Assembly: GCA_015039365.1 (NCBI GenBank)
Contig: WION01000054.1
Location: forward strand, 62,001-126,000
DNA from: Amanita rubescens
Taxonomy: Eukaryota; Basidiomycota; Agaricomycetes; Agaricales; Amanitaceae
Direction: 5' to 3'
Length of the DNA: 64,000 nt
Part shown: positions 13,290-24,099 of the stretch, in pieces
How the letters are laid out: every line of letters begins with the position of its first letter
Position numbering within the stretch: position 1 is the first letter of the stretch
Notes under the pieces: generated by a model
Told to the model about the DNA's origin: nothing
What the model saw: the letters and a program-made list of their open reading frames with translations, nothing else
Databases searched by the model: none
Position numbers and translations under genes: made by a program

Positions 13290-13677
13290 TAATGGAACCT
13301 CTGTTTTAGTACAGTAAATACTCTGCGCAATGTGTACCATGTACTTGAGAAGAAGTCAAAAAGCACATCTTTTGTCTCGGAAGCCAACAACTACCATACC
13401 CTCTTCAAATTGATGACAATTACGTTTACGCTCTGATTTTTTAGAACATTCGTTCTACGGTACGAAATAGCTAGCGTGACCCTATTCTTCGTTGGACTCT
13501 TTTTTTCTCCATCTGAGTTTCGGCTAACGTCCTCTTAATTTTCCGCACTTCATTCAATAGTATACAAAGCCTTTTCTGATGATTCAATTGTACAAAAGAG
13601 CTACGTGTAAATTGGCTTGCCAGCGTCCGCTCGTACCTGTGCAGGCATTTAACGATTCAATGTAGAACCATGTATGC
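13290..13677. other. Intergenic between convergent genes
   Basis: This 388-bp stretch holds the 3' ends of the PP2A gene (+) and the gene at 13678 (-). I see no reading frame or repeat of note. Confidence 0.5.
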
Positions 13678-14440
13678 TCAACGTACGGCCTCTTCGCTCA
13701 TTGTGGGATTCTCTGGCAGCGTCTTATTCTTCTTACTATGAACCTGGGTTTTGTCTGCTTCCTCGACCGTTTCGCGAACTATCGTCTCTCCTCCGGCGCT
13801 GAATGCTTCCACGGTAGAGCGTTGCTTATGGCTTGAATACACATCCATGTCATCCGCGTCGGTGTTAGTATCCTCCTTGCCTTCAGCGCCTGAAAGCGGA
13901 CCCATCACCTCTTCACGTGCATATTCTGCCATTGTCGATCCGGTTCTATCATCCGCTGAATGTCGAGATTTGAGGTACTCGACCGTCTTCTCTTGCAGCT
14001 CGCCATTCGCCTCTGTCGCCTTGTCAGCCTGTCCAATCAATGACGTCACTATATGCGGTATAACTAAAGAGTATGCTCACTTTGACGTATGCCTCTGACA
14101 CTGTGGCAAGTGGTTCATTCCACCCAGGTGCATTGGAAAGGGGCGTGGAAGTGTAATGCTGTGTTTTGGACAAATTTCGCTGTTTTTCCATCTCCAGAAT
14201 CTTTAACCATCGTGAGCGAGGGTCTCCGTGATACGAATAAATCCTTCTTTCACCTCTGGATCATCGCCAGACATAGTACTGATAGAAAATAGTCAGAAAA
14301 GGGGTATAGGGGCGGAAGGACTGTATATACCTTGTCGTCGAATGGCACCTAGGAACAGCACTAAAAGACGACTTCTGTGCCGCGCGGGTCCCCGCCACGG
14401 CTGCTGAGCGGTAAATAGAGCGAGATAGTATGGTTAACAT
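13678..14440 (-). CDS. Unknown protein with mitochondrial presequence
   Basis: Three exons (14331-14440, 14081-14255, 13678-14028) join in phase to give 211 residues. The N-terminus MLTILSRSIYRSAAVAGTRA is rich in Arg and Ser, lacks acidic residues and can form an amphipathic helix, as expected of a mitochondrial targeting sequence. The middle is hydrophilic, with GDPRSRWLKILEMEKQRN and PGWNEPLATVSEAYVKADKA. It is probably helical and continues into an acidic, disordered tail ending MSEEAVR. I do not recognise a named family, and function is unknown. A 33-nt-nearer splice acceptor before each of exons 2 and 3 would introduce stops, so the further ones were chosen. Confidence 0.62.
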
Positions 14441-14697
14441 GATGAGCGGTGGTGGTTATCGTTGAGTGGGAGCGCGAGTCTCGTATTTCAATGGCCACTC
14501 GTCTGCTGATTGTCACCCAGTGACGTCAGGTGATATAGGCTGTAAGCTGCTGTAATGCTTATCTGTTTTTAGAACCGAAGACCCCGATCACCCGGGGAGT
14601 TTTATTATTTGACATGAAGTTCTCGGTTGACAATAAACCTCGTCTCCACATCTCCGCTCTTCACGCTTCTCCATGTCCAAAGTCTCCACCGTTAAGT
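14441..14697. promoter_or_regulatory. Probable promoter of the mitochondrial protein gene
   Basis: This 257-bp gap lies between the start at 14440 and the 3' end of the GTPase gene at 14698. It contains TGACGTCAGGTGA at 14521, a perfect CRE/ATF-type palindrome (TGACGTCA), which could bind a bZIP factor. No TATA box is obvious. Confidence 0.3.
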
Positions 14698-16150
14698 CTA
14701 CCTGTTTCTTAGTAGTTTCCGTACTACTTCGTGGGCAGACTTCCGCGTATCATCATGTGGGACTATTTTCGCACCATTGTCAAGTACCGCCTTGACATAC
14801 CGATCATGGGATGCTAGATATCGTTCCTGTGTCGATTTGGTGTCCCAGTCTATTTTTCTCCACATATTCGGGACGATGGCAATCTTTAAGCTCCTGACGT
14901 CGCAAAGTTTGCTGAACTGTTGCAAGATCCATTGAAAGTTGCCCTGTGGGAGGGGATCGGTGACCTTGTGCAGGTAGATGATACCTGCCAATTTTGTATC
15001 GTCCTCGAACCTGTGTCGTGAGATAAGGAATGAACAGCAGATTCCACGGTGACACTTACACTTTCCCTAACCAAGTAGAAATTCGTTGTGGGATTTCAGC
15101 ACCGCTTTGCACATCGCCAATGCCAGGGGTCTCAAGAAGGACAATCACACGCCCATCGAGATGAAAGATTGCGTGTTGAATATCTGTAGTACGAGCTTCT
15201 GGTTCCTGACCTACGGGCAAACCAGTATTGCAGGCTCTGTTAATGAACTAGCGTCACAAGTGTGTAAGTTTCAAAGAGAGCTTGAGATTGATTATTGCAT
15301 ACAGTTGTCTTGCCACTCCCTGGGTTGCCCAATACGCTAAAGTCACAGTTGAGCCACATCGTAATTAATATTTTGAGCAGGTTCACATACGCAATTGTGA
15401 CTAGAAAGGGTCGTAGGATGTCAGATCGGCTCTTTGTCAATTGTCGCAAAAGCTGGTGAGCAGAGTCTGTTGTGTTATAAATCCTAAACAACATGGGACC
15501 ATTGTCAAGTGCTGGTTTGAAAGTTTTATCGTCCGACGCCAGCTCCTGTTTTTGCGCTAAACCTGTCTCTGGTTGCCACATGTTCGTGGCGATTACAATG
15601 TTGTTCTTCCAGCTATGGGCATTACACCATTTTCTAAACCTCGCCTGGGAGGCATCGCTCCGCGGATCCGGGATTCTACGCAGATAGATTACGCCACCCA
15701 GCTTTGCGCCGTAACGATGCCTTTTCCATGGTGTAAGTAGTTTACGCACAAATAATAGAACATCATACATAGTGGACAAATAAGTTGCGACAAGTTGTAA
15801 GATCTCCTCGTCGTTCCGGGGAATGCCGTCAAATCCAGGAGTGTCAATAAGGGTGATGATATGCCGATCAAGTTCGAATGTTACGGGTTGCATATCGTTG
15901 GTACACGGTTCCGGTCCACGGCCAACAGGCAATTTCGCATTACTAGCGTTATTAATGAACTGATTTGAAGTTAATTTGACTTGACAGAGATTAAGAGAAC
16001 CCACAGTAGTTTTTCCGCTGCCCGTAGGACCCATGACGCTGAAAATATAAATATAGCTGCTTTAACACTCTTCAAGATAGGTATTTGGTTAACGTACGGG
16101 ATAACGACTGAAGGTAGAGGACTCGATCCATAATCCTGTTTTCTTGTGAT
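14698..16150 (-). CDS. Tandem AIG1-like P-loop GTPase with two G domains
   Basis: The exons join into one protein with two complete G domains. Domain 1 has MGPTGSGKTTF (G1), FINNASNAKLPVGRG, LIDTPGFDG (G3), GGVIYLRRIPDPR and IVIATNMW (G4). After LTKSRSDILRPF the frame splices straight into domain 2: VLGNPGSGKTTF (G1), RACNTGLPVGQ, VLLETPGIGD (G3 with Glu in place of Asp), AGIIYLHKVTDPL and IAIVPNMW (G4 with Pro for Thr), ending VRKLLRNR. Such proteins resemble the AIG1/Toc34 GTPase class and are numerous in mushrooms; their role is unknown. Domain 2 looks weaker at G3 and G4 and may bind nucleotide poorly. The 5' end is uncertain: an upstream exon around 16100-16150 would add SSPLPSVVIP before VMGPTG. 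Confidence 0.75.
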
Positions 16151-17100
16151 TCTGAGTGGTAAAACCTACGCCTGTCCTTAACCCCATACACAAAGTTACT
16201 GGATCAATTCATACAATTGAGTTAACAGGAGCAGCACTCTCTAGATGCTTTGGAGCGCTGGAACTAGTAGTGACAGGGATGTTGACGGAACATCCGGTCA
16301 TGGGGCAATTTGTTACATATATGTTGACCATTTGATTGATGAGATTGAACATCTAAGATTGTTTTCCTTCACCAGCACGGTATTGAAGAATGTGAACTAA
16401 CGTTCTGGTGTCTCTGGACCTCGTTAGGTTTGGAATCCTGGGAACCATCTGCAGACATGGGCTTCAGAAACAACGTTGGATATTCTTTAAATGTGACCGT
16501 ATGCAGACTGACTGGCAGGAGATGGACGATCACAACAGATGATTATTGGAACGTTTCTAACAACTACCGGGTGAGACGGCGATTGGAAATCGATAATCGC
16601 TAAAGCCGATCGGCCGGAGAAGGTATGAAGGCTTGAAGCTTGAAGCTAAAAGCTTGAAGGAGTGTCTGAAATGGTTAGATCAGCTTCAAGTGGGTTGAAT
16701 CAGGGAACAGGGTGATTGATACCATTAATCGTTCTCCACTATAAGGTACTAATAATTACAGGTTTTAAGCTTGCTAAGGTGGGGTCCGAGAATCCCTTAT
16801 CCGGGAAGTTGGCGGAGCATGCGGAGAAGAAGTGCTGGTCGTAGGCCTGGCGTTATCTCGGTTCATTGATGTTGCAACTCTGTAGCCTAGATGCGCGTGT
16901 AGATGAGAGTCGAATATGATTTATTCCATGTCAGATGGTTCAGACGAGAGTTCAGCGTTGTATAGGTCCAAAATGGAAATATTCCGTAACGGACGTACTA
17001 ATTCCTCGGTACACAACTGGCCTTCGTCTTCACCACCATTACCCTTTCCACACCTAGAGGGTATTGAAATCCGTCCTCGTTTACGCACTCCGACCGGCCA
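16151..17100. other. Intergenic spacer with a short tandem repeat
   Basis: This 950-bp stretch lies between divergent genes, so it should hold both promoters. At 16626-16665 there is a short tandem array of GCTTGAA units, some with an inserted AAA. No coding frame with a credible start was found. The + strand frame beginning at 16916 is out of phase with the real start at 17101. Confidence 0.45.
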
Positions 17101-19446
17101 TGGAAGGCGCCGACGGAAGCGGAGTTCAGGAAAATCAACATTTGATGGGAAATGGCACTACTGCAGCAGAGCCTGTGACACTGCTGACGGTAAAGACGTC
17201 GTCGGAACTGGAAACAGACGAGGTTAAAGAGAACCGGACAGGTGGGGAGATGAAAAATGGTTTACCCGAGCCAATGTCAGTGAGTGCTCGCGCCAGCGAC
17301 CCATATTATTCACGCTCTCATATGCTACAATAGTGGTCCGAACATGATAATGAACGTCGATCCCCCTAGCGTCCCTCAATCGCCGAGAAGCATTTCTCAT
17401 CCCCAGCTTGGGATCATACCTAGCGCGTCGGAAGTCCGACGCATTTTGGGTCCGTTGATCGCACACAACTCCCTAGCACGGAATGGCACACTTGAAAAGG
17501 AAACATCATCTGCCGAACCTCGTGGGGATATACAAAATCTTTTGACCGATGAGGTTTGCAATAAATTTGCCGGTCAGATGCGGGTTGTTGAGAAGCAGAG
17601 AGGGACATTGCCTTCGAATGGTGCGTACATCACCTCCGTTTATGCGCCTGAAAGCTGACTCGCATATAAGGGACATCTAATATGGATAATAATAAGGTAC
17701 CCAAAGCACCACGCGCCATGTTGATAAGTGAAAAGGTGCGTGTGCTAGAAGATTACCTTCTCTTACAGGATCACAATAAGGACTTGAACGTGAACAATCC
17801 GAATCTTGATATGCGAATTCCAGTCCCTTCGTCCGCCATTGGCACCGCTCCCCCAAGCGTTCACGAAACCGCACCATCTAATTCGTCGTCTACTGGCATA
17901 GCCATCCCATTGGAAACTAAATTTTTTACCCATGCCAAGAACCTGGAACGAGAAGAGGGAGAGATCACAAGCAGCAGACCACCGTCAGTAGCGTCAGATG
18001 TTGCTCGCAAGGCATCGCCTGTGAAAAGATATTCCATCGACGGGGGAGGATATCCTCGTCGTTCGGCGAGTCCCGAACCCGCGCGGCACCGTCTGCCTGT
18101 ATCTAGGACGTATCGCAATCGATCCCCAGAGCGCTTAGTGCGACCATCCTCGCGACGTTCTAAGTCACCTAGCCACCCCAGGCGCCCAATCCATCCGGAG
18201 GACAGGACTAGTCGCCCATCCCGTTCACCCGAAGGGCCTCGACGACGACGGTCAAGCCCCAGCCCAAGAATACCCCATGCATTTGATCGGCCTCCACTCA
18301 TTTCGCCACTCTCTGCCACGCACAGACGGCGAGGCAGCGACGATGATACGCGACGCGGCAAATATACCGATGGTGAACCATACCCTTCGAGGGACAATGA
18401 TAACAACCACAGCGAGTCGCCAACTTCGCGCTACCCTGAGGGACAGAAAGACACATTCAGCGCCCGTGATGGAATGACATCGTCTGATCACAGCGCGTCC
18501 AATCATGACTGGCAACGGGGATCAACGCAGGAACGTGGCTCTGACGCCGAATCCTCGCGTCCACAAGCATCCATCCGATCAATGACCACAAATAACATCA
18601 ATCACAAGGTTGATGACCAACATAAACGCCATAGTCCCTCTGGAGGGCCAATACCCTCTCCATCTTCAACAGTTGGACCACTGCCGGATACTACTACAAT
18701 AGGCGATTTCAGCCCTCCACCGCAAATAGCCAAAGCTTGTCATAACGTTCCCGGATTATGGATGGTCAAATCTGGGCAGAGTAGGATCGAGATCGTGAGT
18801 TGTGAATTTGAGATCGACACGGTAGCAGCAGAAAAGTGGGGCATTCGAGGCCCGTCAAGGTATGTATAATCAGGTTGACCGCAAAATGGCTTCTCAAGGT
18901 TGTCCCCCCAGAAACGGCAAAGAAAAGGCACATGATACATTGTCTTTGTCGCTCGCATGTGTACCACTTTCTGAAGTCATTGCAGTACGAGGAAAGCTTG
19001 ACTTGGCAACGGCAACTCCGCAAGAAATCGCCAACGAAATGGCCCAGATTGAGACTGTTTGGCCACCTGCTGGTCATTTAGTCATACAAATTAACCCTGA
19101 CCACGAGTGGGGCGGATCATGGTTGCCCAAACACCTGGTAAGAGTTTACACTCCGAGGACCTTGAAACTGGAACCAACGATGTACATCCAGGGAGAAGGA
19201 CATTCGTCTATTAATATTGTAAATCATGTTCATGAGGGAACAAACGTCATTCGTTTTATTCAGTTAGCCAATCTAGCGGACCACATGTTCCTTGTGTTAG
19301 CCAAGGAAAAGCCGCCAGACGTTGATACCATAGATCTTGAGCCAGAATTGGATGTGGCAGCGACGGGGGCAGTGGAAAAGGGGCCCGAGACGACCGAGCA
19401 ATTGTTAAAATCCTTTGTAGCGACTACACAAATAATATATTCTTAA
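17101..19446 (+). CDS. SR-rich nuclear protein of unknown function
   Basis: The start at 17101 (MEGADGSGVQENQHL) was chosen because the frame then splices in phase through three introns. They begin at about 17277 (GTCAGT...ATAG), 17622 (GTGCGT...TATAAG) and 18860 (GTATGT...CCCAG, 52 nt). Residues in the middle third form a long disordered region rich in Arg-Ser, Ser-Pro and Arg-Arg pairs, typical of RNA-processing or nuclear-speckle proteins. The C-terminal 180 residues look folded: LATATPQEIANEMAQIETVW, then VIQINPDHEWGGSWLP, then LKLEPTMYIQGEGH, then NVIRFIQLANLADHMFLVLA. This resembles the PINIT-type fold of SUMO ligases only faintly, and no SP-RING follows. The function is therefore left open. 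Confidence 0.72.
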
Positions 19447-19490
19447 TACCTATGCCTGTCGTCTTGTGAATCGTAATCCTCTAGTTAGAT

Positions 19491-20332
19491 CTATTGTGAA
19501 GGCTCGGGGACCAGGAAGCCAACTAGACATGCTTGAAGCATAAATTCTACGTTGACCCATGCATGTGTCAGGCCTAAGGAAGGATAAGTACATCAATCGG
19601 TAACGAAAAGTGCATTCATACCAAAAAGTTTAGTTCCATCTCGTCCTGCTACTCTCATCAGCTCTTTCTCCCCTCCAGGATGAAACGATAGATATGGCGT
19701 AATATTATACACTTTACCATTAAACGCTGCCCATGCGTCGTCACGTTTATTATGCTGCTTCAACACTGAAGGTGGTATCCTTAAAAGGGTATCAACGCCC
19801 TTGGAAAATATCCATGTCCATCAATGCGGCTTTTTACAAGGAGAAACGATATAAAACCACATACACGCAAATCTTTGCCTGACGATGTCAGATTTGCCCA
19901 GTCCAAAGGGCTATGACCTGGGGCGAGGGCAACCTTCCCCCGTTTCTTGGAACTGGTGGGAGGTTTCGTCGTTGTAGGTGGGACAGCTAACGTAGATTTC
20001 GATTGCGAACCTACGCCTGCCGAACGGTTCGGCAGTGGAGGTGGGGGCATCAGCTCCGCGTCCGTTAGCTGCACACGAGGCACCGAGAGACTCGGTGCAG
20101 CAGATGTCTTTACCCTCTGTGCACTCGAAGGACTGGGAAATGCTGGGGGGCGGTCGTCATCTAGATGGTGTTCCGTCTCAGTTTCAGAACCGTCGTCACC
20201 ACCCTCAACGTCGATGCCGGCAGAGGGAGGAGACACCTGAATTGTAAGGCTGGACGAATTGGATGTGCTCGTCTCTGGCACGGTTGCGGCGGGCGTCCCG
20301 GTCGATAGCCAATATCTGAGAAGCGAAGTCAT
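19491..20332 (-). CDS. Cytochrome b5-type heme-binding domain protein
   Basis: The start at 20332 (MTSLLRYWLSTGTP) is preferred over an upstream in-frame ATG at 20470 because that one lies inside the tRNA gene. The N-terminal 110 residues are disordered, with Ser, Thr and Pro runs. They are followed by KVALAPGHSPLDWANL, a conserved lead-in of the fungal Irc21-like group. After an intron comes the b5 core, VLKQHNKRDDAWAAFNGKVY, then ITPYLSFHPGGEKELM with the first heme His. After another intron, GLTHAWVN supplies the second heme His. The end is LVPEPSQ at 19491. Such soluble b5 proteins pass electrons to sterol or lipid enzymes, or act in DNA-damage tolerance in yeast. Which applies here is not shown by the sequence. 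Confidence 0.85.
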
Positions 20333-20433
20333 TGAAGTAAAACAAGAAGGGTATGTGCTGTTACTATACAGAGATGAATCATCATTGACTCGAAATGGCT
20401 GGCTGAGGGGGCCGTTGTGCAATGTACATATAT

Positions 20434-20519
20434 GGGCTCTTGGCACAGGGGTAGCGCGCACGCTTCGCACCTGATTAGATGCTTGCGTGAGGTCGTGGGT
20501 TCAAATCCCACAGTGTCCA
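20434..20519 (+). tRNA. tRNA-Ala (anticodon CGC) with a 14-nt intron
   Basis: Cloverleaf by eye. The acceptor is GGGCTCT pairing AGTGTCC with discriminator A (20519). It contains the G3:U70 pair that identifies alanine tRNA. The D arm is GCAC/GCGC, the anticodon stem CACGC/GCGTG, and the anticodon CGC sits at 20466-20468. The T arm is GTGGG-TTCAAAT-CCCAC. A 14-nt intron follows the base after the anticodon. A T-run terminator starts at 20520. Two mismatches (U5:U68, A12:C23) lower confidence that it is fully functional. The gene lies about 100 bp upstream of the cytochrome b5 gene, in the opposite direction. Confidence 0.75.
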
Positions 20520-20706
20520 TTTTTTTCGGCTATGAGTGTTTTTCTATCTTGTAGTCTTCCGGTTATCTATCACGAAAACGTCAAGTCCACCTTCCCGGTG
20601 CCGACTTGGCTCCGTGAGCGCTCCTCACCAAACAGATAACCGAAGAGGAACAAAGTTTCCCCTTCTACGGACTAGTTTAGTAACATTCTGATATCTTTTT
20701 TTGTCC

Positions 20707-20962
20707 ATGACGTCCCGTCGCCCGTCATCGATTCATTCCCTTGAAGTCTTCCGAGCCCTTCGCGAAGCAAGAAGCCCCGAATCAGGGTACGCGGGTATTC
20801 TGGAATTAATCTACGTGCGCGCTTTATCTAAACTTCAATTGTTTTACGTGTGCAAACTTCTCCCGATCTTACATTGTTCTATATTGTAGTAGGCGTGCAC
20901 GTCGACCGGCCCAGGCGCCGAGAACGGAGAGCTCATTCCAGTTCCGTTTGAACATGCAATGA
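20707..20962 (+). CDS. Possible small Arg-rich protein, weak
   Basis: ATG at 20707 follows a T-rich leader. Two exons (20707-20786 and 20890-20962) join in phase across an intron GTACGC...TTGTAG to give 50 residues rich in Arg, Ser and Pro. No family is recognised. The intron and the compact size are consistent with a gene, but chance cannot be excluded. Confidence 0.25.
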
Positions 20963-21812
20963 TTCACATCATTGCACTAGAGTGCACGTATATAAGTACA
21001 AACACGATATAAGAAACAAGTAGATACGTTAAAGGCGTGATTCAAACAACAGATAAGTAGAAGAGAGAGATTCATTCAAGATATTAGGGAACGAAACTAA
21101 ATATAGCACGAAAGCACGGCAATGAGAAAGAGTGATGAGAGGAAAAGAGAAAAGAGTCCGTTCATAGCATTGAAAGTTGTAAACGTCAGGAAACGGGCAG
21201 GTCAACCAAACACGTGAAGGAATTCCAAGCCCCGGCTCTTGAGAAACGCCTGCATAAGGGTCGGAAGAACCTAGGTCCAGCTCGCGCCTGCGCTTACTGA
21301 TAGAGATTGCTTCGAGCCGGCAGGAAAAGTAAATCGAAAACCAGAGCGAAAGGACGGGATAAGCGAGTGACTGGATTTCCAAATAAAAGGAGGGAAACGG
21401 GTTGGAACCTGAGATAGAAGAAATAGTCGTGTCGAAGGCGTAAAGGACGTGACCATCCAAGAGAGCTTCCGAACTGATAATACACCGTGGAGGAACTGAG
21501 AGATCGGACCCAGACATAATGAAACCAAAAAGGGACAATGAGAGTGAAACGCCAACCCCGTCGATCGATTCTTGAGATGTATACGAATAATTAATACAAC
21601 AGCGAGACGGAACGAGACCACGATATTGCTTGCAGATTAGATGAAATAAACAAAGATTGGAGTGTGATGCAGGTCGGATAAAAGCTGTGGAATGCAGATC
21701 GTGAGCGTAGCCGCGTCGGGAATGAGGCAAACAGGTTATTACAATGCGTCAGAACATGGTTGTTTCGTTTTGCAAGAAAAAAAAGTCTATGGTCTTCTCC
21801 GTTCCTTCATCG
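20963..21812. other. Intergenic, purine-rich on + strand
   Basis: An 850-bp stretch beyond the 3' end of the gene at 21813. The + strand is rich in GA runs (for example 21060-21160), so the minus strand has long pyrimidine-rich frames with no family resemblance. I see no gene. Confidence 0.45.
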
Positions 21813-23849
21813 TCAACTGCGCATAGCATCTAAATCAATGCCAGCGCCCAGGCCTCTCGCTTTTGGACTCTTGGTGACGGCACCCGTGCCCGTAGCGTTT
21901 CTCATCTGCTCCTCTTCAAATAACTTCCTCCCCACATCTGCCCTGAGGCCCAAACTTGGTTTCTGGGCATTAGGACCTGAACTTCCGGAGGTCAGCATCT
22001 GACCTGCGCCTGGCCGTGCAGGTGATGGCGAAGCATTTATAAAATCGCTGAAATTGAAATCTGTAGTGTGACCTCCACTTGACTTGGGACTTTGTATCGT
22101 ACTGCTAACCCGGCCAGTCATATGCTCAGGCGTCGTCGCCCCCAAGGCAGATTCATCACGTGCTGGTAGCGGTGGCGGTGGCAACAGTTGCGACGGCCCC
22201 AATTGCGAGGATGAACCCATCCTTGACAACCCGGCCCCACTGCTAGCGTCCACGCTTCCACGTCTTCCAAGCTGTGAGGAAATGCTCGAGATGCTCGAAG
22301 AGAAGCTGCCATCACCACCTCTCGTAAGTGGTGGGCCAGATCTAGTGTGTTGATGACGAAACTGGGGTTGATGGCGAGCGCCACCGGGGGACGTTTCTTC
22401 GGCCCCGGAAACATCTCCTAATGATGGGAAAAGTACGCGACCTTTGCTAAGGAGAGCATTGTTGCCGCCGGATAATGCACGGAACGCAGCCATATCCCTC
22501 GCGTCCTTGCCTACGGTAGGTCGCGCGGGGGAAGGCGACGTTGCGAATAATAACATTAGATCCGCCGCTTCATCATCTGTGGGTGCAGCGCGAGGTGTAG
22601 CATGCTCAGGAACCTTGCTAGCTGGAGATGGTGTTCGACTTCGAGCAGGTGGCTCTGCAGTCGAAGTAACAGACGCGGTGGTGGGACTAGCGGCGGATGC
22701 CACCGTAGCCGTTGTTGTCCGTGCGGAGCTTTGGGCAAAATGTGAATATGTGGAACCTGTTTCTGACTCATCAAAACTTGACCGAGGACTTCCGGCGGCC
22801 GTCGGCTGTCTATTATGAAGCAGCCAGGACGTGAGAGTTGCGGCAGCTTTCATGGCCACGTCTCCGTCAGTGTCAACATTCATTTCGGCGCCAGTTGGCG
22901 CTTGCTTTTGCTTGCCCTTGTCGATCGAGGATGTCTTGCGGCGCCGACCCGGGGTTTCAACAGCCTTAGGGGGCCGGTCCGCGGCCTTAGCCCTTCCGCG
23001 ACCCCGGCCTGAAGAGGTTTTTGTCACGCGTGTTCTTGGTGAAGGGGCAGTGGAAGGAGAAGGAATAGGAGGTTCGTTGGCGCTATGAATTGTTCTCGCC
23101 TGCTTAGTAGGCGGAGGGGCCAGGATGGAAGAATATAGTGTATTTCCTGTCCCATGTCCAGGTCCCGATTCGGCGCTGGAGTTACCTCCTGTGGTTGAGT
23201 GCTGGATGTTCCGGAGTGCAGATACGGTGGGAGGTGGAGCCATCGAATCAGATCCCCCTCTTCTGTGGGCGCTACCGGCCATGGTCAGACCGGCAGGATT
23301 GATGGGCGTTGCACTAGTATTGTCCCTATTCGTACCGACCGCCTTGCGCTTGGCGGCGATGGTGCGGGGCAGGGACCCATGCTGAGGCTGACGGAGTGTA
23401 CGTGCCTCCAAATCTCGTAGAGATAAATGAGGAATATTATGTGCAGCCTTGTAAGATGCGTAGGACAAACGAGCACGGAGAGCTCGAGTCACCTGGAGAT
23501 GTGATTAGTAACGGGGGGCGAGTCTCAAAAAGTCAAACACAGAAGTGGCATAGCAAGCTGAACAACCGCGATGAAGGTCGCTGAAGCCAATGAAGGCCCT
23601 TTCGTCGCGGGAGAACCCTATTCACGACGCGGACGCATGTGCAACAGGGCATTTGCCAGACGCGTCGAAAATCGAGGAGATACGCACCATTGAGATCTCG
23701 GCCCTGGCGAGAAACTTCTGCACGGCTTTCTTCCTTTGTTCTCTTTCTGAAGAGTCTGCAGGCGCGGAGGAGGATGGATGGAGTTGCTGAGAGGCGAGGT
23801 AGGCCATGGGGGGTGAAGGAGAGGTAGTTGAAGACGAAGGAGTTGCCAT
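21813..23849 (-). CDS. Whi5/Nrm1-like G1/S transcription repressor
   Basis: Two exons (23688-23849 and 21813-23492) join in phase 0 to give 613 residues. The junction builds the conserved core: exon 1 ends AVQKFLARAEISM and exon 2 begins VTRALRARLSYASYKAAHN followed by IPHLSLRDLE. This resembles the GTB/Whi5 motif by which Whi5 and Nrm1 bind the SBF/MBF factors that start the cell cycle. The remainder is disordered, with RGRGRAKA, Pro-Ser clusters (possible CDK sites such as SPSP, TPSP) and a conserved-looking patch FNFSDFINASPSPARP. The fungal Whi5 protein is a repressor released by CDK phosphorylation. The assignment rests on the short core only. Confidence 0.55.
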
Positions 23850-24099
23850 TACGCGTGTCTAGAACAAGTAATAAAACTGCGAAGGACAGGAGCTCGTCGC
23901 AAGGGACGGCGAGGAAAGGGAGTTTGTCGTCGATGAGCGCGTTGAGTGAGATGGAGGTGAGAGAGCTGGGAGCTGTGCGGTGTCAAACGCGACGACGCGT
24001 ATCGGCAATTGCCGAGCCGCTGCATCCGCGCACCCGGTTAGCGGCTCGCCCGGTTTAGTCTGGATTTAATCAGACAATGAATACCTAGGTGCATTGCTA

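Noticed and set aside
17861..18406. Long minus-strand open frame opposite the SR-rich gene
   Set aside because: It is the shadow of a biased Arg/Ser coding region on the + strand, with no start context or family likeness.
21029..21730. Minus-strand open frame of 233 codons
   Set aside because: It comes from a pyrimidine-rich stretch; composition is odd, there are no conserved motifs, and it lies in the 3' flank of the gene at 21813.
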